Positions 1-4,239 of a stretch of 5,318 nt of DNA are shown in pieces. The position numbers and the translations under genes are program-made. This stretch comes from Nitrososphaerota archaeon. GTDB taxonomy: Archaea > Thermoproteota > Nitrososphaeria > Nitrososphaerales > Nitrosopumilaceae. Below the pieces are notes generated by a model. That model was not told where the DNA came from. It saw only the letters and a program-made list of their open reading frames with translations, and made no database searches. Every line of letters begins with the position of its first letter. The first letter of the stretch is position 1. The DNA is taken from the NCBI GenBank assembly GCA_022565935.1, contig JADFJY010000075.1, forward strand, positions 1 through 5,318, written 5' to 3'.

Positions 1-376
1 CACGGCTCAATATGTTTAGAATATGTTCAACAATTTGTTTTTGACCTCCACTATGAAGATCTGTTCGTACTTGTTCAGAACCCAAGCTAACAAAAATTAG
101 ATTGTCATCCCCTAAAGGAAAAGTCATTCTTGTAATCTTTTCAAATGCTGCTATTGCATACAATCCCTTTCCAATTTTTGGAGTTAATTCATTTCTTCCT
201 TTCCATGCAATTGCAGCTCTTTTTAGCGATGCTGCAGTTTCTTCTGGTGATAGATAGTTTGCAACCTCTGGACGATGATTTGTGGCAATTATGTTTCCTT
301 CAATATCTGCAATTATACTATGTCTGATGTTCGGATCAGAGTCCATTATCTTCTTTAAGAGATTCTTAAAATCCAT
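1..376 (-). CDS. Roadblock/LC7-like protein, DUF6659-like (C-terminus cut by window edge)
   Basis: This is an open frame of 125 codons from an ATG at 376, running off the left edge, found by reading the reverse strand. The N-terminus (MDFKNLLKKIMDSDPNIRHS) is an amphipathic helix. It is followed by a strand-turn-strand (residues 20-31, IIADIEGNIIAT), a helical middle (43-60), and two more strands around FEKITRMTFPLG and DNLIFVSLG (78-99). This order fits a profilin/roadblock-like fold, and the opening and GNIIA turn recall the DUF6659 proteins common in Nitrosopumilus-type archaea; the family name is from memory. Such proteins are about 130-140 aa, so most of it is present. A TATA-like box (TTAAGTAA, 398-405) centred about 25 nt upstream suggests a leaderless mRNA. 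The function of the family is unknown; roadblock domains often act as small-GTPase or signalling scaffolds. Confidence 0.75.
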   Translation of the reverse strand, partial: MDFKNLLKKIMDSDPNIRHSIIADIEGNIIATNHRPEVANYLSPEETAASLKRAAIAWKGRNELTPKIGKGLYAIAAFEKITRMTFPLGDDNLIFVSLGSEQVRTDLHSGGQKQIVEHILNILSR

Positions 377-448
377 ATTATTTTCTATGAACAGATATTA
401 CTTAAGGGATCTTCAAATTCTCGTTTGGAAAAATTTACTTTATGAATT
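377..448. other. Short intergenic stretch without a gene
   Basis: Only the TATA-like box at 398-405 was found between the DUF6659-like gene and the terminator-like hairpin. Confidence 0.5.
398..405 (-). promoter_or_regulatory. TATA-like box of the DUF6659-like gene
   Basis: The reverse strand reads TTAAGTAA, centred about 25 nt before the ATG at 376. That is the spacing expected if transcription starts at the start codon. The match to the archaeal box is weak. Confidence 0.35.
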
Positions 449-482
449 AAAAAATTATTGCCTTAGATGTTTCTAAGGTAAT
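449..482 (-). terminator. Hairpin plus T-run, terminator-like, at end of the micro-operon
   Basis: The arms CCTTAGA (461-467) and TCTAAGG (472-478) are perfect inverted repeats around a 4-nt loop. The stem extends to 457-482 with one mismatch. On the minus strand the stem is followed by AATTTTTT (T6 at 449-454). It overlaps the stop codon of the small Cys-rich ORF at 473, so it probably ends that transcript. Confidence 0.55.
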
Positions 483-550
483 TCATCACTGTTTTTTGAT
501 TTTTCTTTACACCAGCAGTTGGGACTACATTCAGAAATAAAATCTGACAT
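473..550 (-). CDS. Cys-rich microprotein, 25 aa (28 aa from the upstream ATG at 559)
   Basis: This ORF is too short for normal gene calling. From the ATG at 550 it reads MSDFISECSPNCWCKEKSKN and ends DELP. Three cysteines are packed as C-x3-C-x-C, which could bind a metal or form a disulfide. An in-frame ATG at 559 would add three residues. It follows the 23-aa ORF with a 1-nt gap from 550, or an 8-nt overlap from 559, which suggests translational coupling. A terminator-like hairpin sits on its stop codon. The order promoter, two abutting ORFs, terminator argues for a real transcription unit. I do not recognise the family. A chance ORF remains possible at this length. Confidence 0.45.
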   Translation of the reverse strand: MSDFISECSPNCWCKEKSKNSDELP

Positions 551-551
551 T

Positions 552-623
552 TTATTCATCTGAAATTAACCACGAAAGACCAATTACTTCTTCCCATGCT
601 GGTTGATAATTTTTATTTTGCAT
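552..623 (-). CDS. Microprotein, 23 aa, first ORF of a putative micro-operon
   Basis: An ATG at 623 opens a 23-codon ORF beginning MQNKNYQPAWEEVIGL and ending SWLISDE. Its stop codon lies within the start region of the Cys-rich ORF. A TATA-like box (TTAAATAG, 644-651) is centred 24-25 nt upstream of the ATG, the spacing of a leaderless archaeal mRNA. Composition is soluble, with two tryptophans and an acidic tail. No family is recognised. Support comes from promoter spacing and tight linkage to the next ORF, not from homology. Confidence 0.4.
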   Translation of the reverse strand: MQNKNYQPAWEEVIGLSWLISDE

Positions 624-630
624 GCTTTAG

Positions 631-655
631 TTTGTTAAATTTTCTATTTAACAAA
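631..655. promoter_or_regulatory. Perfect 10-bp inverted repeat overlapping a TATA box
   Basis: TTTGTTAAAT (631-640) and ATTTAACAAA (646-655) are exact reverse complements around a 5-nt spacer. The minus-strand TATA-like box TTAAATAG (644-651) lies inside the right arm, and the left arm ends 8 nt before the ATG at 623. A dimeric repressor bound here would block TBP, so this is a candidate operator. The symmetry also places a TTAAAT box on the plus strand. Confidence 0.45.
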
Positions 656-742
656 TGTGAATGATTCATCAGTATCAAAATTATGAACAAATTAGTAGTA
701 ATTCTTTATATTGAATTTAAATTATTTTTAGTACCCGACCAT

Positions 743-789
743 AAATGGTGATGATTCAAACTTCCATGAGTTTTTGAATCTCATCATTT
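743..789 (-). terminator. Imperfect hairpin downstream of the 154-aa gene
   Basis: The arms at 743-760 and 773-789 pair over about 16 bp (AAATG, TGA and GATTCAAA blocks) with one mismatch and one bulge, around a 12-nt loop. It begins 7 nt after the stop codon of the minus-strand gene at 797. No clean T-run follows, so it may stabilise or process the mRNA 3' end rather than terminate it. Confidence 0.3.
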
Positions 790-796
790 TCTAATT

Positions 797-1261
797 TTAA
801 CTAAGCAGATTTGCAGTTTTTTCATAAAAAAATTCTTGTTTCTTCAAATCTTTTTCACAGATAGTTCTACATTTTCTCATAGGAATTAATCTAGAAATTT
901 GCTCATACGTACTCATATCTATGATATCTACAGCAAAAGCAATTTGTAAGAGTGGAGGTCCTTCTTGAATCATTGGTTTTACTTGTTCATATCCACTACT
1001 TTGTCTCATTCCAGTTCTGAACAATCCAATATTTTTCTCACTCTTTGAAATTTGGGGATCTTGGAAACAACAAATTGCATATTCATCATCCTTTTTCTCA
1101 ATAATTGTTAATCTTGTGAATCTTTCACTCCACGCTTCTATTTCTTTAGCAATGAACATTGCCTCTTTTTTATCTTCAAATACAGCTGTAACTACAAATC
1201 GTTCTTTTTCGTATGCCCATAAAATTCCAAAGTTTCCATGCCAATCAATTTCAAATGTCAT
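797..1261 (-). CDS. Hypothetical protein, 154 aa
   Basis: The ATG at 1261 gives MTFEIDWHGNFGILWAYEKE at the N-terminus. A TTG at 1273 would add four residues, but the ATG is preferred because a TATA-like TTAATTTG (1282-1289) is centred 24-25 nt upstream, fitting a leaderless start. The protein is soluble, with no signal peptide or membrane span. The first half alternates strands and one helix: FVVTAVFED (22-30), a helix KKEAMFIAKEIEAW (31-44), then LTIIEKKDDEYAICCF (51-66). This resembles a small alpha/beta fold. The C-terminal third is charged, with cysteines at 64, 65, 131 and 135. I do not recognise the family. A hairpin lies just past the stop. Its neighbours on both sides have their own promoters, so it is probably monocistronic. 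Confidence 0.75.
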   Translation of the reverse strand: MTFEIDWHGNFGILWAYEKERFVVTAVFEDKKEAMFIAKEIEAWSERFTRLTIIEKKDDEYAICCFQDPQISKSEKNIGLFRTGMRQSSGYEQVKPMIQEGPPLLQIAFAVDIIDMSTYEQISRLIPMRKCRTICEKDLKKQEFFYEKTANLLS

Positions 1262-1281
1262 ATAGTTAATCAAGAAAATAT

Positions 1282-1289
1282 CAAATTAA
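1282..1289 (-). promoter_or_regulatory. TATA-like box of the 154-aa gene
   Basis: TTAATTTG on the minus strand is centred 24-25 nt upstream of the ATG at 1261. It is the main argument for choosing that start over the TTG at 1273. Confidence 0.35.
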
Positions 1290-1430
1290 TGCTTTCGAAT
1301 TTTACTTGTATTGACCTAAATAAAAAAGAATTTCAAATTACGAACCTGTGGTTATGTCACTGAGATTCTAAAAATTAGTTTTATTTTTGGATGTCAATTA
1401 AACAAATGTTTAAAAATTTCTGGAGTTTCT
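1290..1430. other. Intergenic AT-rich stretch
   Basis: No convincing gene was seen here. TTAAACA (1398-1404) and TGTTTAA (1407-1413) form a 7-bp inverted repeat with a 2-nt gap, upstream of the small RNA promoter, and could be a regulator site. A 20-aa plus-strand frame at 1391 is not supported. Confidence 0.4.
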
Positions 1431-1437
1431 TTTATAT
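1431..1437 (+). promoter_or_regulatory. TATA box of the candidate small RNA gene
   Basis: TTTATAT is centred 24 nt before the GG at 1458. It is one of the best archaeal TATA boxes in the window and points to a transcript starting exactly where the tRNA-like sequence starts. Confidence 0.6.
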
Positions 1438-1457
1438 CTTGAAGATAACGTAATATT

Positions 1458-1531
1458 GGCGCCTTCGTTTAGTGGTCTAGGCATGCTATAAACGATCACT
1501 ACTCCAAGACGTCAATTAATCTTGTTTTTTT
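1458..1531 (+). ncRNA. Candidate small RNA with a 5' tRNA-half-like segment
   Basis: From 1458 the sequence GGCGCCTTCGTTTAGTGGTC followed by TAGG resembles the acceptor plus D-arm half of a tRNA-Glu-type gene, but the D-stem is degraded. No anticodon arm or T-arm (GGTTC-type) follows on this strand. Instead the RNA can form an 8-bp stem, TAGTGGTC (1470-1477) with GATCACTA (1494-1501), containing one G-U pair. A terminal hairpin, CAAGA (1505-1509) with TCTTG (1520-1524), is followed directly by T7 (1525-1531), like an intrinsic terminator. An alternative stem, CGTTTA (1466-1471) with TAAACG (1489-1494), competes with the first. TATA box, start, stem and T-run form a complete 74-nt RNA gene. 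It could be a tRNA remnant, a split-tRNA 5' half, or an unrelated sRNA. Its 3' end overlaps the end of the convergent 49-aa gene by 16 nt. Confidence 0.5.
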
Positions 1532-1665
1532 AATAATGCTTCTTCAGGCGTTTTTTCCTTGTTTGATTCCCAATGCCAACTATGATGTTTTTTCCAATGT
1601 TTATCTAATTCTTCAGTAGTTGGTTCTTTTCCAAGTGGACTTCCACATAATTTACATTGTTTCAT
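1516..1665 (-). CDS. Small zinc-binding protein, 49 aa (CxxC plus His cluster)
   Basis: The ATG at 1665 gives 49 residues starting MKQCKLCGSPLGKEPTTEEL. C4 and C7 form a zinc knuckle. The second half has H23, H27, H28 and H31 in a DKHWKKHHSWHWE segment, so a single CCHH-type finger is likely. The C-terminal tail is charged. C2H2-like fingers of this kind usually bind nucleic acid or a protein partner; no specific role can be assigned. Its start overlaps the end of the 30-aa ORF by 14 nt, suggesting coupled translation from one transcript. Codons near its end create the T-run used by the small RNA on the opposite strand. Confidence 0.7.
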   Translation of the reverse strand: MKQCKLCGSPLGKEPTTEELDKHWKKHHSWHWESNKEKTPEEALLKKQD

Positions 1666-1744
1666 TTTTTGAATCCTTTAATTTCTTCTTTCTTGCTTTA
1701 ATTATAGGATGACATTGAACAGGAAAATTCTCATCATTATCCAT
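1652..1744 (-). CDS. Possible 30-aa leader ORF overlapping the 49-aa zinc protein
   Basis: An ATG at 1744 opens 30 codons beginning MDNDENFPVQCHPIIKARKK, with a basic second half, in a different frame from the zinc protein and overlapping it by 14 nt. A TATA box (TTTTATAC, 1763-1770) is centred about 22 nt upstream, so transcription should begin at or within about 2 nt of this ATG. It may be a real microprotein, a regulatory leader peptide, or simply the 5' UTR of the 49-aa gene. No family is recognised. Confidence 0.35.
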   Translation of the reverse strand: MDNDENFPVQCHPIIKARKKKLKDSKNETM

Positions 1745-1762
1745 TTACTATAGTTGTAAATT

Positions 1763-1770
1763 GTATAAAA
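1763..1770 (-). promoter_or_regulatory. TATA box before the 30-aa/49-aa ORF pair
   Basis: TTTTATAC on the minus strand lies immediately past the stop codon of the winged-helix-like gene at 1771. It could give the two small ORFs their own promoter within the cluster. Confidence 0.45.
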
Positions 1771-2121
1771 TTAAGAGTTTTCTTTTTTTCTTTTTTTCTT
1801 AAACGAACTAAATTTTTCTCTTTTTCTCTTTCTTTCTAAATCCATAATAGAATATATTTTCCCAGTTTCACATAGTTTCATTTCTCCTGTAAATTCATCG
1901 TGAATTGAGTCAAATGATCCATTAGACAAAAATTCTCCTACAATATCCCATGCCTTACTTTCTGAAATTTCAAATTTATAGGGAATTGTTGATACTTTGG
2001 TAAAAAAACCACTCTTTGAATTTCTTAAAATAAATTTTTCAATTTTTTGTTCTATACTAATAGAAGGCTCTCTTCTTTTGAATCTCTTGAATGGTTTTCT
2101 TTCAGACAATGTTTTTTTCAA
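1771..2121 (-). CDS. Basic winged-helix-like protein, 116 aa
   Basis: This is an unrecognised protein with a likely DNA- or RNA-binding layout. The N-terminal 20 residues are strongly basic (ERKPFKRFKRRE). A central helical domain follows (22-92): IEQKIEKFILRNS, then FFTKVSTIPYKF, then a helix ESKAWDIVGEFLSNG, then a hairpin-like segment ending GEMKLCETGKIYSI. That order recalls a winged helix. The C-terminal tail is again Lys/Arg-rich. The only starts in the open frame are TTG codons at 2121 or 2109; a stop lies three codons upstream of the first. It begins 23 nt after the acidic 188-196-aa gene, so both are probably on one mRNA, and opposite charges of the two products make interaction conceivable. 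The winged-helix assignment is by eye and tentative. Confidence 0.65.
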   Translation of the reverse strand: MKKTLSERKPFKRFKRREPSISIEQKIEKFILRNSKSGFFTKVSTIPYKFEISESKAWDIVGEFLSNGSFDSIHDEFTGEMKLCETGKIYSIMDLERKRKREKFSSFKKKRKKENS

Positions 2122-2144
2122 TATTTTCTAGTATTTTAGCTAAA

Positions 2145-2711
2145 TTATTTAGATTGTATTGTATCAGGATCATCGTTTCCAGGTAAATACTTGTCACCAA
2201 GTTTAATTTTCATTTTTTCATCAAATTCTTCTTGAAGCCGAGTTAGATAGATTTCAGCTTCTGTCTCATCATCTGGAATTCCTATGTCTATATCATAATT
2301 GAAACCAGTAGCTAAATGATAAAATTCCTCAAAGAATTCTTTACAGTCAATTACATCCGCCTTTGGATCTACTGAAATTACCAAAAAGTTATTCTCCATT
2401 CTAAAGTTCAGACAAACCTCCTCATCTATCATAGTATCAACTAACACTGACATGAGATATGGTGTGTATTGCTCCTCTAATTTGCCTTGACCCTTATTTG
2501 CAATCCATAATTCATGACCATCTTCCAAATAACCAAATGTTTTAACTGTTAGATCTCTGATATCTGAATCTGGATATGCTAGTTTAGACTCCCATGATTT
2601 CACACTATAGTTTTCTGCTTCTGCATACAAAACATCAAATCTTAAATTTTCATTTATTTGTTCAAATTCCCATACCTGTTTATTAGTCCACATGGGTGAA
2701 AATTTTTCCAT
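2145..2711 (-). CDS. Hypothetical acidic protein, 188 aa
   Basis: The ATG at 2711 starts MEKFSPMWTNKQVWEFEQIN. A TTG at 2735 would add eight residues. A GATATA-like box at 2748-2755 would start transcription about 16 nt before the ATG, whereas a weaker TTAAACTA box at 2757-2764 fits a leaderless TTG start, so the start is not settled. The protein is soluble and rich in Asp and Glu. A strand-rich middle (FGYLEDGHELWIANKGQ, then VCLNFRMENNFLVISVDPK) is followed by helices (EFFEEFYHLATGF; a long acidic TEAEIYLTRLQEEFDEKM). No catalytic motif is recognised. It sits between the double-CCHC protein upstream and the basic winged-helix-like gene downstream, all on the minus strand with short gaps, so an operon is likely. 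Confidence 0.75.
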   Translation of the reverse strand: MEKFSPMWTNKQVWEFEQINENLRFDVLYAEAENYSVKSWESKLAYPDSDIRDLTVKTFGYLEDGHELWIANKGQGKLEEQYTPYLMSVLVDTMIDEEVCLNFRMENNFLVISVDPKADVIDCKEFFEEFYHLATGFNYDIDIGIPDDETEAEIYLTRLQEEFDEKMKIKLGDKYLPGNDDPDTIQSK

Positions 2712-2776
2712 TAATTTTTTTGTTATTTGATTCAATGTTTTTTTCTTGTATATCTGTAGTTTAATCTTATCTTGAA

Positions 2777-2986
2777 CTAATTATTAATTCCTGATTTAAG
2801 AAACTCTAGTGTACATTCTGCAAGTCCTTTGTCAGAATGTTTTTTGATTTTATGTTTACAATTAGGGCAAATACCTTCCTCCTCTTCTGTAAACTCTTCT
2901 CCAACTTGTTTCATACAACATTCCATTAATTCTGTTGTTGAATGAGATTCCATTGCTAATTTACAAGTTGGGCATTCAGTCATCAT
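2777..2986 (-). CDS. Tandem CCHC zinc-module protein, 69 aa
   Basis: The protein consists almost entirely of two copies of one metal-binding module. Module 1 has C5, C8, H15 and C23; module 2 has C40, C43, H50 and C58. Both have exactly the spacing C-x2-C-x6-H-x7-C, with the shared pattern CP-x-CK, HS and L-x-EC. A Glu-rich linker (EEFTEEEEG) separates them. This is clear internal duplication with a 35-residue repeat. The probable role is zinc-dependent binding of nucleic acid or protein; no named family is claimed. The start is one of two adjacent ATGs (2986 or 2983). An AGAAG sequence precedes the start and a TATA-like TTAAATAC (3014-3021) would place transcription about 7 nt upstream. It is probably the first gene of the leftward cluster. 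Confidence 0.8.
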   Translation of the reverse strand: MMTECPTCKLAMESHSTTELMECCMKQVGEEFTEEEEGICPNCKHKIKKHSDKGLAECTLEFLKSGINN

Positions 2987-3013
2987 TTCTTCTATATTAT
3001 TTGTTAATAATAT

Positions 3014-3021
3014 GTATTTAA
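3014..3021 (-). promoter_or_regulatory. TATA-like box of the leftward zinc-protein cluster
   Basis: TTAAATAC on the minus strand lies 28-35 nt upstream of the ATG at 2986. It would give a short leader containing AGAAG. Confidence 0.4.
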
Positions 3022-3087
3022 TTTATTGAAAAGTTATTCTGTATTTTAAAATATTTTTGAATTGCTAAAAATAACAATAAAATAATT

Positions 3088-3095
3088 TGTATAAA
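3088..3095 (+). promoter_or_regulatory. TATA box of the second candidate RNA gene
   Basis: TGTATAAA is centred about 29 nt before the GC-rich island that starts at 3121. The box is nearly symmetric (CTTTATAC on the other strand), so direction is inferred from what lies downstream. Confidence 0.45.
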
Positions 3096-3103
3096 GTTAG
3101 ATC

Positions 3104-3121
3104 ATTTATCAAAATTTATCA
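3104..3121. repeat. Two direct copies of ATTTATCA, 10 bp apart
   Basis: ATTTATCA occurs at 3104-3111 and again at 3114-3121. The period is one helical turn, between the TATA box and the candidate RNA gene. It could be a tandem regulator site, or a chance repeat in AT-rich DNA. Confidence 0.3.
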
Positions 3122-3210
3122 TGTTGAAAGTTTTGGCCACAGATAGATTGGTAATCAATGCCGTGTTGAGATTACCAACATCCCTTCAATTCCATGGCAA
3201 TGTTTTTTCT
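3121..3210 (+). ncRNA. Candidate structured RNA (or 36-aa ORF) in a GC-richer island
   Basis: Bases 3121-3200 are about 40% G+C (32 of 80), clearly above the AT-rich flanks, which in AT-rich archaea often marks structured RNA. TTGGTAATC (3148-3156) pairs perfectly with GATTACCAA (3170-3178) around a 13-nt loop. ATGTTG (3121-3126) is complementary to CAACAT (3176-3181), partly competing with that stem. A T6 run (3203-3208) could end the transcript, and a TATA box lies upstream. No convincing box C/D or H/ACA layout and no tRNA fold were found. Alternatively an ATG at 3121 opens a 36-aa frame to 3231 starting MLKVLATDRLVINAVL; its composition is not convincing as protein. The RNA class is unknown. 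Confidence 0.4.
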
Positions 3211-3336
3211 CTAAAATTACTTTTAAAATAAAAAAAGTGTGTTAAAGTTGATTCAAGTAATCAAAAAAATCAATCCAGCCTAAATTCTGTCTTTTTGATA
3301 GAAAGTTTTAGTTATTGCAGAATTCTTGTTTTAACA

Positions 3337-4236
3337 TTGAAAGCAATTTTTGTGTTAATTGTTGTAGTAGCCATAATTGGCTATATTTGGTATTCTGATT
3401 CTTTACCCTTTGATTTTCAAAATCCTGTAACAGTATTGTCTCCAACTCCTGAAAAAATTCAACAAATTTCTAGTGCTATTATTTCAAGTGAAAATAAAAT
3501 AATCTTTTATTCTTTTGATGATGTTCCAGAAATTCCTGATAGACAAATTCCTGTTAATGCATTAAAAAAAGCAATTCAAACATGGGAAGCAAGTAACCCT
3601 AATTTAGAATTCATTCAATCTAAAAATTCTAACATTGAGATTAGATGGCAGACATATGCATCATCAACTCATACTGGACTTGCAACATGTAGTTCTGTAT
3701 TATTTGGAATTCTAAATCATTGTGTATTGGAAATTTCTGTGGGTGTTAAAGATTGTAATGGTAATTTTGTTCAAGATGATGAAAATATGGTTACCAATAT
3801 CTTAATGCATGAAATTGGTCATACTCTCAAACTTGGGCATACAAGTGAAATTGATCATTTGATGTATTCTACTCAATCCCCTCAGATATCTTTTGATACT
3901 AAAGGATATGTAATACCTGACAGATTTGAAGAACTTTATGTTGGTCAGAAAACATTGGTACAACAAGAAAAAGAAATTCGAGCAGAACTTGAATTACTTG
4001 ATATCAAAATTTTACGTGAGCAATCACAATATGATGAATATTACAAACAATATCAATACTATGATGGAAAAACACTTTCCCAAAGTGATTATAAAAAAGC
4101 AGAAAGAGCATTTGATAATCTAAGTTATCAAACTGAAAAAGTCAATACAATGATTGATCAACAAAACCAGTTAATAGAACAATTCAATGAAATTATTATA
4201 CAACTAGGCTGCAATCCTAATTTTCAAATCACATAG
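3337..4236 (+). CDS. Membrane-anchored matrixin-like (metzincin) zinc protease
   Basis: The chosen TTG start at 3337 gives MKAIFVLIVVVAIIGYIW, a Lys followed by one membrane span. The frame is open upstream to a TTG at 3295, which would put that Lys in the middle of the span. A TTTAGTTA box (3307-3314) also favours 3337. Numbered from 3337 (299 aa), a matrixin-like domain covers about 60-196: the helix VNALKKAIQTWEASN, then LEFIQS, then the zinc motif HEIGHTLKLGH (158-168), then a Met-turn HLMY with M176. H158, H162 and H168 would bind zinc and E159 is the general base. Cysteines 118, 129 and 140 may form disulfides. Residues about 207-290 are a Gln/Glu-rich coiled coil. The protein is probably anchored by its N-terminus with the protease domain outside. 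Oddity: position 8 of the HExxHxxGxxH motif is Lys instead of Gly. Substrate is unknown. Confidence 0.8.
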   Translation: MKAIFVLIVVVAIIGYIWYSDSLPFDFQNPVTVLSPTPEKIQQISSAIISSENKIIFYSFDDVPEIPDRQIPVNALKKAIQTWEASNPNLEFIQSKNSNIEIRWQTYASSTHTGLATCSSVLFGILNHCVLEISVGVKDCNGNFVQDDENMVTNILMHEIGHTLKLGHTSEIDHLMYSTQSPQISFDTKGYVIPDRFEELYVGQKTLVQQEKEIRAELELLDIKILREQSQYDEYYKQYQYYDGKTLSQSDYKKAERAFDNLSYQTEKVNTMIDQQNQLIEQFNEIIIQLGCNPNFQIT

Positions 4237-4239
4237 TAA

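Noticed and set aside
145..476. Two plus-strand frames of 60 and 64 aa
   Set aside because: They lie antisense to the DUF6659-like gene and its upstream region. Their translations are low-complexity and hydrophobic, as shadow frames are.
661..751. Plus-strand mini-frames of 17 aa (661) and 22 aa (683)
   Set aside because: No terminator and no convincing composition. Only the symmetric TATA in the inverted repeat speaks for them.
1410..1484. Minus-strand 24-aa frame antisense to the small RNA
   Set aside because: It overlaps a region better explained as a plus-strand RNA gene, and no promoter at suitable spacing was seen.
1391..1519. 9-bp direct repeat GTCAATTAA at 1393 and 1511 as target-site duplication or att site
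   Set aside because: Too short and AT-rich to exceed chance, with no integrase or transposase in the window.
1458..1580. A complete, intron-containing tRNA
   Set aside because: No T-arm with pairing stems and no 3' acceptor complementary to GGCGCCT was found downstream. The GTTTGATTCCC near 1560 does not form a T-stem.
3121..3230. Box C/D or H/ACA guide RNA
   Set aside because: ATGTTGA and GTGTTGA are only near matches to box C, and no CTGA box D is present. The ACA after the 9-bp stem lacks a convincing guide pocket or K-turn.
3926..4123. Plus-strand frame of 65 aa
   Set aside because: It is inside the protease coding sequence in another frame, with a Lys/Asn/Met-rich translation typical of a shadow of the coiled-coil region.
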